A stretch of DNA of 64,000 nt from the NCBI GenBank assembly GCA_002897115.2, contig BCIH01000005.1:1245980-1309979 (forward strand). The letters are read 5' to 3'. Positions 34,560-46,541 of this stretch are shown piece by piece (position 1 is the stretch's first letter; each line of letters starts with the position of its first letter). The notes below the pieces were generated by a model. It saw only the letters and a program-made list of their open reading frames with translations, was not told where the DNA came from and searched no databases. The position numbers and the translations under genes were made by a program. This stretch comes from Prototheca cutis. Taxonomy: Eukaryota > Chlorophyta > Trebouxiophyceae > Chlorellales > Chlorellaceae.

Positions 34560-35045
34560 GGTACAATGGGCTTAGAACATCATTATAGGAAGATTGCATG
34601 TGACACGTGGCTCTGCATCCTTGGCTCTCTATTCGGGGATCGGGGTCATGCCGGCAGGACCCTGCCGATTTGCCACGTCAGTGCGCAGTTGAACGAGCGA
34701 GGCCGGCCTTCGGGGTTGGCGCAACGCCTCGAGTTCCCCGCGCCCAACGACCCCGCTGGTCATGGGGCCAAGCAATCCAATTCAACAGATTCGTTGTTGT
34801 GCAAAATGCTGAAGATTGCAGAGAGCAAGTGACAGCGGCTTGACCGATTGGGCGCGACAGGGGCCACCCCCCGCTGCCCCCAGTGCGGCTCTTCGTCTCC
34901 TGGGCCGAGCTCCCGGACCTGCAGCCTTGCTCGCTGGATTTGTTGCTTCCCAGTATTGCTTGATACGTTACACGACCAAGCAGGGCGACAGGAAGCTTGG
35001 ATCGCCTTGGTCTCGGCCTGACACTGTCGTACATGGTGTTGGGCC
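34560..35045. promoter_or_regulatory. Divergent promoter region, helical protein / acetyl-CoA carboxylase
   Basis: About 0.5 kb lies between divergent starts. No TATA-like or repeated element was recognised. Confidence 0.4.
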
Positions 35046-38000
35046 ATGACTGTGCCTGAGCCGCGGGAGCAACCCCCCACAGCCGATTCCTCCAACGACA
35101 TGGGCGAGAATGGCGCCTCCAAGCTGGCAAAGGCCACCTCCACCCGGTCACTGCTGTCCATCTCCTACCGGGAGCTCAGCAGGTGGGTGGGTGTTTGTGG
35201 GTGGGCGGATGCAGTGGAGCGGGGTTGTGTGACATTTGTGCCTGATAATTGTGTTGCGATGGGCAATTGTCCAAGAGTCTGTGAAACGGCAAGACTGCAC
35301 TTTGGGCACTGGCAAGTTCGACGCAGCTGGCGCCACCGCGGCGTGCCATCGACAACCTTAATCGGCCTTGTGCTCTTCCCCGTTCATTCGCACTTGTTCC
35401 ATCCACTCCATTCAATACACAACACCCGTGCAGTTCGCAGTCATCACGTGGCGTCCCACCGCGGACCGCCGACGTGTCGGACGCATTGGACCAATGGATC
35501 AAGGGCCTCGGCGGCGACCGTGCGCTGCACAGTGTGCTTGTGGCCAACAACGGCCTGGCCGCCGTCAAGTTTATCCGCTCCGTCCGCTCCTGGGCCTACA
35601 AGACATTTGGCAATGAGCGAGCGGGTACGCAGGGGGTTGTTTGGCGTGTGATGGGGTGGGGGTGGTGCTGCTGCATGGCATTGCCCTGGTGCTTCCCTTG
35701 TCACGCAGGAGTGGATGAGGGGTGTTTTCTTTTATTGACTGCCCAGTGAGATGATTCACACAACCTTTCCTTTCCAAGATCCTGGCATTCACGATTCAAG
35801 CCCAACAGCAGCTTCCCAGGACACTCAAGCAGCATCGTCCACACAAACAAATAAATCACTGCAGTGAAGCTGATTGCCATGGCGACGTCCGACGACATGC
35901 AAGCGGATGCGGAACACATTCGCATGGCTGACCAGTTTGTGGAGGTTCCGGGGGGCAAGAATGTGAACAACTATGCCAACGTCGGTCTCATCACCTCTGT
36001 TGCCGTGCGCACGGGCGTCGATGCCGTCTGGCCGGGCTGGTGCGCTGAGTTGGGTTGCTGTGCTCGTTGGGCAGGGCCTTGCCGGATGACGATGCTGACG
36101 ATGGGAATACGGGCGGTGGGTGCTGGTGTCGGATTCACTGCAGCATTCACATGCACAGAGTGCATGCATGCATGCAACCAAGGGGCCATGTACGTGTCCC
36201 AACCAAAGTGACCCAACCCCCCAACAACCCTAATGACCAACAATGATTTCACAGGGGCCATGCATCGGAGTTTCCGGAACTGCCAGAGGCGTTGGGCGAA
36301 ACGTTTACCGGGATCCGGTTCGTGGGGCCCCCTGCAGGCCCGATGGCGGCGCTGGGCGACAAGGTGGGCAGCACCATTCTGGCGCAGGCCGCCGGTGTGC
36401 CGACGCTCGCGTGGAGCGGGACTGGGGTTGCAATCGCATACGGCGATTGTCCCGGGGGCGAAATCCCTCGCGACATCTATGCCCGTGCGTGCATCGAGTC
36501 TGCCGAGGATGCGGTGGGGCGGTGCGACGCCATCGGCTACCCGGTCATGCTCAAGGCCAGCTGGGGCGGCGGAGGCAAGGGCATCCGGCGCGTCCTTCGG
36601 GGCGACGAGGTCCGCCGCGCGTACGAGGCTGTGAGGGGCGAAGTCCCCGGCTCGCCGGTGTTTGCCATGAAGCTGGCGCCTCGCGCGCGTCACCTGGAGG
36701 TCCAGCTGCTGTGCGACGCGCACGGCGCCGTGTGCTCGCTCTTCTCGCGCGACTGCTCCGTGCAGCGCCGGCACCAAAAGATTGTGGAAGAGGGCCCCGT
36801 CACTGCCGCGCCCGAGGCGGTCACGCGGGACATGGAGCGGTGTGCCAGGGCCCTCGCCCGGTCGGTGGGCTACGTGGGTGCGGCCACCGTGGAGTACCTG
36901 TACCTCATCGAAACGGGGGAGTATTGCTTCCTGGAGCTCAACCCGCGGCTGCAGGTGGAGCACCCCGTCACGGAGATGATCTCCGGGGTCAACATCCCGG
37001 CGGCCCAGCTGTTGATCGCTGCAGGCGTGCCCCTGCACCGCATCCCAGACGTGCGCCGCCTGTTCAAGGCCGACCCCGCGGGCGAGGGGGAGATCGATTT
37101 CGAAACGACGCATCGCCTGCCACCGTCCGGTCATGTCGTCGCGGTGCGCATCACCGCAGAGAATGCATACGACGGGTTCAAGCCCACCTGCGGGTCGATC
37201 GACGAGGTGTCGTTCCGGTCCACACCCGACGTCTGGGGCTACTTCTCGGTCAAGCCCGGCGGCAGAGTGCACGAGTACGCGGACAGTCAGTTTGGGCACC
37301 TGTTTGCCCGGGGGGAAACGCGTGAGGCCGCCATCCGGGCCATGGTCGTCGCGCTCAAGGACATCAAGATCCGCGGTGAGATCCATACGCCGGTTGATTA
37401 CGTCGTGGACCTGATCCAGGACCCCGAGTTCCTGGAAGACAAGCACCACACGGGGTGGCTGGACGGGAGGATTGCGGCCATGCAGGCCGGCGGCGGCGCG
37501 GGTGCGCCGGCCTGGCACCTGGCGGTTGTCGCCGGCGCGGTGCTGCGTGCCAGCCGGCGCTGCGACCGCCGAGCTGCCGACTTTTTGGCGTGTCTGCAGC
37601 GCGGTCAACTGCCTCCCGACCGCGTGAACCTCGTCCGGCTGCAGGAGTCCTTTGTGCTCGACGGCATGAAGTACACCGTCGATGTCGTCCGTACGGGGCC
37701 GCAGGGTTACCGCCTGTCGCTGGGCGGCGGTGCTGTCGACGCGATCGCACGGCCGCTGCAGGACGGCGGGCTGCTGCTGCAGCTCGATGGCCAGTCCCAC
37801 GTGCTGCATGCGGAAGAGGAGGCCCTGGGCACGCGCATCACGCTGGGCAGCCGCGGGTTCCTGCTGTCCACCGAGCACGATCCCAGCCGCCTGCTGGCGC
37901 CCTCGACGGGCAAGCTGGTCCGGCATCTGGTGGATGACGGCGGCCGCGTCGCCGCGGGCGAGGCTTACGCTGAGATTGAAGTGATGAAGATGATGATGAG

Positions 38001-41000
38001 CCTGGCCGCGCCCTCGGCCGGCGTGCTCACCTGGGAAGTCACCGAGGGGGCCGTCCTGACCCCGGGCATGCTGCTGGCCAGGCTGGAGCTTGACGACCTG
38101 GGTGCCGTGCGTCGGGCGGAGCCGTTCTCGGGCTCCTTCCCGCCGCTGGGTCCACCAACTCCCGACTTTGATGGCCTGGGGGCCCGGTTCCGCGGCACCC
38201 TGGACGCCGCCCACAACGTCATGGCCGGGTATGCTGGCGATGTCGCTGGGATCACTGCGTCCCTGCTGGCAGCTCTGGACGACCCCGCGCTGGCCCTGGT
38301 GCAGTGGGACGAGGCCTATGCCGCGGTGGCAGGACGCCTGCCTGGGACCCTGGCGACTCGCCTGGAAGCCATCCTCGGCGAGGGGCTCGTGGAACTCGCA
38401 GGCGCAGGGCCGTCGCATGCGGGCGTGGGAGTCGCCGAGACGCTGATTGTCGCCGGCCGCACCCCTGCCGAGCGTGCCGCCGCGGTCATCNACGGCGACG
38501 ACCCGGATTCTCCCAGGGTTTCCGCAGGTGCAGCACGCGGTAACAGCGGTGTCATTCGTCGAGTGACGCCCGCCACACGCTGCACGGCNCGGCTGCAGGA
38601 GGCGCTGATCGCAGCGCTGGCCTCCGAGACGGACGGCGGGTCGCGTGCTGCGCTGAGAACTTTGGTGGACCCACTGCTGACGATCACCCGCGCCCACGCC
38701 GGCGGGCCCGAAGGCTACGCGCGCAGCGTGGCTCTCGCGCTGCTGGAGGCGTACCTGCGCGTGGAGGAGGCATTTGAGACGGGCGGTGTGCCTGGGACGA
38801 CGCCGCAGGAGGTGATCGACAGCCTCCGCACGTCGCTGCCGGACGACCCGGGTGCGGTGCTGGCCATGGTTCTGGCGCACCAGAGCGGCGAGCCCCGGGC
38901 GTCGCTGGCGTGCCGGCTGCTGAACGCGCTGGCGCTCCCAGCTCCCGACGGCTACAGGCCCGTGCTGCGTCGGCTGGCCGCGCTCAGCGGCGCCGCTGCC
39001 CAGGGGCCCGCCCGCCGCGCGCAGCTCCTGCTGGAGCATTCCCTGCTGGGAGAGCTGCGTGGCCTGGCAGCTAGGGCGCTGTCGGGTCTCGACATGTTTA
39101 GCGAGGCCGAGCTCCGCGATGGCATGATGCCTGTTGCCTCCCCGCTGCATGGCGGTGCGGTCGAGTCGAGCATGGACAACAACGATGATGGCATCCCACG
39201 ACTGGCGGACGCGGTCGCCGCTTTGCCCGATCCCACTACAACAGCAGCTCTCACATCGCCGCGGTCGCCGCTGGTGTCGCGGCGGACGACGCTAGTGGAG
39301 GGTCTGTACGAGGGCCTGGGCAACCTGCACGCCGCAGCTGCGCCCGACGTCGATACTCGCATGGCCATGCTCGTAGAGGCTGCCGCCGCGGTCGAGGACG
39401 CGCTGGCGAGTCTGCTGGATCACCCAGACCCCGTGCTGCAGCGCAGGGCGCTGGCAACCTACGCCCGCCGGCTCTACTTCCCGGCCATGCTCCACGAGCC
39501 TGAGATTGTCGGCATCGGGCCCCGAGGGGCCCTGGCAGCTGTCTGGGCCCACGCCTGCCGCATCCCCATGCTCAGAGAAGGGGTACCTGTGGGAACTGGG
39601 GCATCGAGTGACGGTAGCAGTACCGCCAACGATACCCTGCCGCGGTACTACGGCGCAGCGTTGGTCATCCCCAGCCTGGCCGATCTGCCTGCTGCGCTGG
39701 CGGACGTGCAGCGGCTCAAGGCCCGGACGGGCATGGCGGGACTGGCACAGGGCACACTGCACGTGGTGCTGACGGCCGAAGGCCGCGAAGCCCTGCGCCT
39801 GGGCGCCGGCGCCGAAGCCGCCATGGGGACCATTGACACAGCAGAGTTTTGCGCGGCTGCACTGGCTGCAGCGAGCGAGCAGGGCGGTGGTCTTGACGAG
39901 GACAACGATGATGGGAAGAGCGGCGACGCCTGTGCGGATGCCACGGTCGTCGCGGCATCAGTCGCTGCGCAGACGGCGGCACTGGGTGCAGAGCTGCGGG
40001 CCGCAGGCGTGATGGCCATCTGCTACCTCGCCCGCCACGCGGGGCTGGGGCCGCTGCGCGTGACGCTCTATGCGAACGACGATGGTTCGGTCGACGGAAA
40101 CGACAAGCCTGTCAATGACAATAAATCCAAGCTCCCCGGTTCATCGTTTACTCTCGATCCGGTGCTGGGGTGCGTGGAGCCTCCGACGGCCGGCGCACTG
40201 GAGCTGGAACGGCTGCGGGGCCGGCGGGGCGCGACGCACGCGACGTCGCGCAATCGCCAATGGCATGTGTGGACACTGCACGAGCGTGCGGGCGCGCGGT
40301 CGGCACAGTTGTGCCGCGCTTTCTTGCGTGGCGCGGTCCGCGGCCTGGGCCGTCCCGCGCTGCTGGCGGCCGGGTACGCAGGCAATGCCCCCGGGGTCGC
40401 TGCGGCGGCGCTGGCGGAGCTGGAGCCTGCGCTGGTGGCCGCTGCTTCGGAGCTGGACCGCTGGGGCAAGGGCCGCGTGGGTGCCGCGCGCCCCGACTGG
40501 GCTCATGTGTTTTTGTCGGTGCTGGCGCCGCTGCCGCTGGGCGGAGGCGAGGCAGGAAGCCGCGAGGAAGCTGCGGTTGCAGCCGCTCTGGCCGGCACCA
40601 CGGCCTCGATGGCAGGCAGACACGCCGCGCTGCTGCGCCGGGCCGCCGTCGCCGGCTGGGAGCTGCGCCTGGCGGCCGCCGGCGCCGAGCCCGCTTGGCG
40701 GGTGATTGTTTCTGCGCCTACGGGGCACGAGGCCGGCGAGGAGTGCGTCGAAGTGTATCGAGAAGACGTCGGTTGTTCCGGTGGCTGCACGACGGTGCTG
40801 CGCCCTGTGCGTGTGGGGGGGCAGAGTGGCGGTGTGTCTGCTGCTCCAGCCCTACCGGCCCCAGCTTTGGCACCGTACCCCGCGCTGGAGCCACTGCAGC
40901 AGCGACGGCTGACGGCGAGGCGCCACCGCACGACGTTTGCCTACGATTTCCCTGCGGTGTTTGACGATGCGCTGCGCGCTGCGTGGGCCGCACGCGCCGC

Positions 41001-43687
41001 GGAGGCTGGGGGCCGACCGAGCGCCGCCCCCCCCGCCGGCCGTCTGGTGACTGCGGAGGAACTCGTCATCCCTGAGGCTGAGCTTCGGGGGTACGCAGGC
41101 AACTCTGCCCGCATCCGCATCACCGATCGCCCGCCCTCACGGAATGACATCGGCATCGTGGCGTGGCTCCTGACCCTGCGCACGCCCGAGTGCCCCGCGG
41201 GACGCCAGGTCGTGGCCATCGNCAACGATATCACCTTCAATTCGGGGTCGTTTGGACCGCGCGAGGACGCATTCTTCAAGGCGGCCACCGAGTACGCGCT
41301 GGCACTGCGCCTGCCGGTTCTGTACCTGGCCGCAAACTCGGGGGCGCGCGTTGGTCTGGCCGAGGAAGTCAAGCGCTGCCTCCAGGTTGGTTTTGCTGTT
41401 GTTGGGAGTCGGTTGGCTGGGGAGGAGTTGCTGCGTGTCTCATCCACACACCTGCACATTACAGAAACATGCAGATTCATTAAGAAACACAAAAGAACCC
41501 ACCGTCCGAACGCCTATGCTCACCCACGACGAATGCAACCAATATGACAGGTGGAGTGGAGCACGCCCGAGGACCCGAGCCGGGGCGTGCGGTATCTGTT
41601 TTTGAGCGAGGAGGACTACAGCAGCATCACTGCCCGCGCGACGGCCGAGACCGGCCCACCGCTGAGGTGTACAACCGTCACGGCCGCCGACGGCTCGAAG
41701 CGTTATGTCCTGGAGGACGTGATCGGGCTGGAGGACGGACTGGGCGTCGAGTGCCTGAGCGGGTCGGGCGCCATCGCAGGGACCTATGCCCGCGCCTTCA
41801 GGGAGGGTTTCACCCTGACCCTGGTCTCGGGGCGCAGCGTGGGCATCGGCGCGTACCTGGCGCGGCTGGGCAGGCGCTGCATCCAACGCCGCGAGCAGCC
41901 CCTGATTCTCACGGGCTTCGCTGCGCTGAACAAGCTGCTCGGACGGGAGGTCTACACCTCGCATGCGCAGCTGGGCGGGCCCCGCGTCATGGGCTCCAAC
42001 GGCGTGTCACACCACGTCGTGGAGGATGACCTCGCCGGCGTTGCAACGGCACTGCAGTGGCTGGCGTTTGTCCCCGCGCGTCTGGGCGAACCCGCCCCCG
42101 TGCTGGAACCCGTCGATCCGGTCGACCGCCCCGTCACGTACGCCCCGCCCGAGGGAGAAAAGATGGACGCCCGCCTGGCCATTGCCGGTGGTGGGTTGGC
42201 GGTGGCAGCAGATGAGCCGCACGGCGTGGCAGCGGCCACCGTCGTCGCTGCAGGCGCCAGTGCCTCCGGCCAGCTGCCCACGAAGAAGGATGCAGAAAAC
42301 ATCTTCCCGCTCACGGGTTTGTTCGATGCGGGGTCGTGGGTGGAGGCACAGGCGGGCTGGGCCCGGACTGTGATTACAGGCCGGGCGCGGCTGGGCGGCG
42401 TCCCCTGCGGCGTCATTGGTGTCGAGACGGGCACAGTGCAACTGAGTCTGCCGGCCGATCCGGGGCAACCCGACTCATCGGAGCGGGTTATCCCGCAGGC
42501 GGGCCAGGTGTGGTACCCAGATTCTGCGCTCAAGACGGCGCAGGCTATCGAGGAGTTTGGCCTCGAAGGGCTGCCCCTGTTCATCCTCGCCAACTGGCGC
42601 GGGTTTTCCGGCGGCCAGCGTGACCTGTTTGAGGGAGTCCTCCAGGTGGGAATCCGTTATTGTTGTTTGGTGGCGTTGGGTTGGTGCTTGGGCAAAATCG
42701 AGTCAATGCCAGCTGAATAACACACGACCCCTGCCCAGCATATGCCCCCTCCCCAATGCACTGCAGGCTGGGTCTCAGATTGTGGAGATGCTGCGGACGT
42801 ACAAGCAGCCCGTGACAGTGTACCTTGGCCCTGGCTGCGAGCTGCGTGGCGGCGCCTGGGTGGTGGTCGATTCCCAGATCAACCCGCTGGCTATCGAGAT
42901 GTATGCCGACCCCACAGCTCAGGGTGCGGTGCTGGAGCCCCAGGGCGTCGTGGAAATCAAGTTTCGCGATGCCGAGCTGGTCCGGGCCATGCACCGGCTG
43001 GACCCTCGGATTTCAGCTATTAGGGCCGCGGGCGGCGCTGCGGCCGCGGCCGAGATCCGCGCACGCGAGATGGAGCTCCTGCCCGTGTATCGCCAGGTGG
43101 CGGAGCAGTTTGCGCAGATGCACGATGGGCCGGAGCGCATGCTGGCCAAGAACGTCGTCCGGGGCATCCTGCCATGGGCCGACAGCCGCCGGTTCCTGGC
43201 CGCACGGCTCCGCCGACGCCTTGCCGAGCGTGCTCTCGCAGCCCAAGTCACTGCTGCCGATGGTTCACTGGACAGTTCCCATGCCACAGAAGCAGTCAAG
43301 GCCTGGTACACCAGCTCTATAGGGGCGGGGCCTGGAGGGGCAGTGGGACCGGTAACGGCGATCGCCGGTCCTGCCAGTCCCAGCGCCATCGCATTAGGCC
43401 TAGACACACCAGCTCGGCAGCTGGCGCGACTGCAGCCAGCGCGGGATGCCTCTGAGGCCGCGTGGCGTGACGATTCGCTGTTCCTGGCGTGGGCCGAGAG
43501 CGAGCTGGGGGCCTCGCGCGTGGCGCTGGAGCTGAAAAACCTTCGAGCCGCTGCCGCGCAGCGGGGCGTTGCCGAGCTGTGCCAGACGCAGGAGGGGACC
43601 GCGGGGCTGGTGAAGGGCCTCGCTGCAGCCCTGTGCTCCAACCCTTCGCTCCTGCTCCAGCTCCGGAGCCTGACATCCGAGTCGTGA
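35046..43687 (+). CDS. ACC1: Homomeric acetyl-CoA carboxylase, 6 exons
   Basis: Single-chain carboxylase making malonyl-CoA from acetyl-CoA, bicarbonate and ATP. Exons 35046-35182, 35434-35624, 35865-36039, 36255-41385, 41551-42645 and 42767-43687 give about 2549 residues with closed phases; most relatives have 2200-2350. Biotin carboxylase: LVANNGLAAVKFIRSVRSWA, ADQFVEVPGGKNVNNYANV, the ATP-grasp loop SWGGGGKGIRR (near residue 270) and FLELNPRLQVEHPVTEM. Biotin carrier: YAEIEVMKMMMSL, biotinylated Lys near residue 746. A long Ala-rich central domain follows. Carboxyltransferase: ELVIPEAELRGYAGNSARIR, LYLAANSGARVGLAEEV, ILTGFAALNKLLGREVYTS and FILANWRGFSGGQRD. The N-terminus (MTVPEPREQPP) has acidic residues and does not look like a transit peptide, so a cytosolic enzyme is inferred. 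Three undetermined bases fall in coding positions (38491, 38588, 41222). Confidence 0.98.
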
Positions 43688-44760
43688 ACCGTCACTGGTG
43701 GTGGTGGTGACAGCATGAAAGGGGGAGGTGGCGCCTGCCAGGAAGGGCAAGCCATTTCACACCTCTGGCTGGCGGCATCGTCAAAGCTTCCTCCATTTCC
43801 CCACCGCCCTGGCAGCGAGTTGCAGAACGACAAACCCATTCATTGTCGCCAAACCCATCCCACTTGATGGTAGTTGGCTCAGTTATATCGAATTCATCTT
43901 GAGAAACGCAAGACCCTTCCGGCACTGTGGGTTCCCGAATCCCCGGCATGTGGCTTGAAATTTGGGCTCATTGACATGCAGAAGCATGCCGAACAACCAC
44001 GTCACCAGTGGCGCCGACTCTTTTCTTTGTTTGTACACCACCCTGATTGCACTTGTTGCGTGTTTCATTTTTATTGTAAGTAGGCAGTTTGATAGCAGCA
44101 GGGTTCAAGGACGAAGTTGGTGGGCTTTTGGAGAGCGTGGCATGCTGATTAAACAAGCAGGCAGAACTTGGGCGGGACCTCGTGTGTGTGGTGGTTGAAT
44201 TTGGAAAGAGTCTCTGCCCAAGGACTCGTAACCACCTCCCCTCACGAGAGATCAGAGAGCGGGGCGCACATCCTGAATNGCACAGGCCATGGCAATCATG
44301 CACAGGATTCTTTCATTGTAAAATAAATGGAATGATCAGTCAAATTCAGCCTGAAACGCGTTAATCCTTTGGAATGGAGGGCCGTGCGTGAATGGAGCGG
44401 GGACTGCCTCGTGCGAAAGGTTGAACCCAACTCCCGGCGCGGCACGTCTCCAGAAACTGATCTGGAGGAGCCAGCTGCAGGGTCAGATGCGTGAGAATGG
44501 GTATTCGGACGCTCATGCCAAGGTACAGCTCGGAGACAGGGATGGTCCACCCATGGCACTGGCTTCGGGAGCCCTAGCCACCCCAGTGACCATGCCTGGG
44601 AAGGCAGGTGCTGCAGGCACTGATGACGTGCACGCCGCTTCGAGCTGGATGTGCCAGCTTTCAGACATGGTCTTGTCCTGATGTAGACACCTGCTGGGAA
44701 GGCATGACAGTCATGCCTTCCGTCCCCAACATGCCGTGCTGTGCACAGGTGTCCTTGAGC
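43688..44760. other. 1.1 kb intergenic region, no gene seen
   Basis: It holds the ACCase 3' UTR and the cytidine deaminase promoter. TGTAA at about 44066-44070 may be a distal polyadenylation signal. Short open frames here have no support. Confidence 0.4.
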
Positions 44761-46131
44761 ATGGGCGGCTCTGGAACGCCAGAGGCCAGCCTGCTCGAGG
44801 CTCCCACGGCCCAGCTTCTCGGGCACTGCACGAGCCTGTTGGCTCGCCAGTTCTCGATCCCGGCACCGTTGTTTGCCGAACTCCGGCGCCGGCACGATGG
44901 AGCAGTTGAAGAGGCCCAACTCTGGCGAGCCCTCATCGCCGCTGCCGCCGCCCGGGCGGTCGCCCCCATCTCTGGCTTCATGGTCGGGTGAGCAGAGGGT
45001 TTCATGGGCTGTGGGTGGCGAGTTTTTTTGTGGATTGGGATTGAGCAGCGGGTCCGGAGGGGCCCTCCAGCTTTGAGAGCAGGGCCTCCCACATCTGATC
45101 CAAGACGACCACGGTGGCCAGCACTCATGCCCAAAGGAACATCACACTGCCATCCCATTCCAGCGCGGTGGGGCTTGGCGCCTCGGGTACGGTGTATGCC
45201 GGGGTCAACATGGAGTTTCCCGGCATGCCGCTGTCCGCCAGCGTCCACGCCGAGCAGTTCCTGGTGGCCAACGCCCTGGCTGCCGGGGAGACGGCGCTGC
45301 GCTTCATCGCCGTCTCCGCGCCGCCCTGCGGCCACTGCCGCCAGTTTTTGGCTGAAGTAAACGACGTGGTGAGTGCAGCGCTCGGCGTCATGGGGCCAGT
45401 GCTAGTTGTGAGCTTGGCCGGCGACGCACGACAGCTGTCGTCGGCGTGCAAACGTCTCCAGCCCCCCGCAACGAGCACACACTAGTATCGTCCCTTTCAG
45501 AAACCGCCGGAATCCTCCCACCAACCCCTCTTTTTTGTAGGATTCGATGCAGATTCTGTTTGGATCCGGACCGCCTCATGACCTGGGCCAGCTGCTGCCC
45601 AACCGCTTTGGCCCCGCAGACCTGCTGGGCCCAGACGTCTGCCCCGTGTTTTCCAGAAACACCGGGGTCAAACCGGACAGGCGGTGCCGTGATGGCGAAG
45701 AATGCGGGAATGACAACTCTGTCACCAAGCCAGATGTTGAGGCCGCCGCTCGAAAGGCGCTGCGGGACCTAGCCCACGCGCCTTACTCGCGTTGCCCTTC
45801 GGCCGTGGTGCTGAGGTGCTGCTGCTGTATGGAGGGAGCATCGACGGACGCTTCTTCCCTGGCCACCAAAGTCAGCACCACGGTAATGGCGTCAGGCGGC
45901 TGCATCGAAAGCGTAGCGTACAACCCAACTCTGCCGGCGCTTCAGGCGGCNCTGGTGGCGCTGCGTGTGCGCGGCGCCGATGGCTGGGCCGGCATCCGGG
46001 AGGCGGTGCTCGTCGAGCGGGCGGGCGCAGCAGTGAGTCAGGCTGCAGTCACTCGGGCCATGCTAGCTACTTTGAACCCGGATGCCAGCTTCCGGGTCGT
46101 GTACGTCGATGAGGAGGAGTGCAGCTGCTGA
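44761..46131 (+). CDS. CDA: Plant-type cytidine deaminase, 3 exons
   Basis: Hydrolyses cytidine and deoxycytidine to uridine and deoxyuridine in pyrimidine salvage. Exons 44761-44987, 45164-45368 and 45541-46131 give 340 residues. The N-terminal helix bundle (LLGHCTSLLARQFSIPAPLF) and AVAPISGF precede the core GAVGLGASGTVYAGVNMEFP. Zinc and catalytic residues are all visible: HAE (His104, Glu106) and PCGHC (Cys131, Cys134). FGPADLLGPDV and APYSRCPSAVVL mark the second, degenerate deaminase-like half found in the plant two-domain form, with SVAYNPTLPALQAALV near its end. The protein is about 40 residues longer than the Arabidopsis enzyme, the excess being Asp/Asn-rich and Cys-rich insertions in exon 3. 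One undetermined base is at 45951. Confidence 0.93.
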
Positions 46132-46541
46132 GTGAGAAGCAGCGGCAAGGACGCACCTTTGTTCCCCGATCAGACGCTGAGCTCTGACACCTGGCCCCAG
46201 GGCCAGGCATCGGAAAGGCAAGCCCAGCAAGCAAACGAATACATCCTACAATGGGTGGTGTCGCATGGGTTTGACAACCCATCCTGCCCATGTGTGTTTT
46301 TGGTGTCTTTGATGATTGAAGTGTTGAATGAATCGTTTTATCAACTCAAGTGGAAAGTATGTATGTTCACGGTGCAAGGAATCAAGGGGACGTCCAGGAA
46401 TAAGAGGTCTGGTCACAGAAAAATCTCAGTTGGTTCAGGTGTTGTCGACAAGTGGACGCTCTCACACCTTCCAGGACCAGGAATCACGTCGCCCTACGCA
46501 CGCCCCCGGTATCACCATCAACCACAAATCCCACGCGCAAT
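46132..46541. other. Convergent 3' intergenic region
   Basis: It lies between the 3' ends of the cytidine deaminase and IPK1 genes. No gene or repeat recognised. Confidence 0.45.

Noticed and set aside
35971..39150. A 1059-codon open frame on the minus strand opposite acetyl-CoA carboxylase
   Set aside because: It is the mirror of GC-rich codon use in the ACCase exon, has no family similarity, and its composition (Arg/Gln/His-rich) is typical of an antisense shadow.
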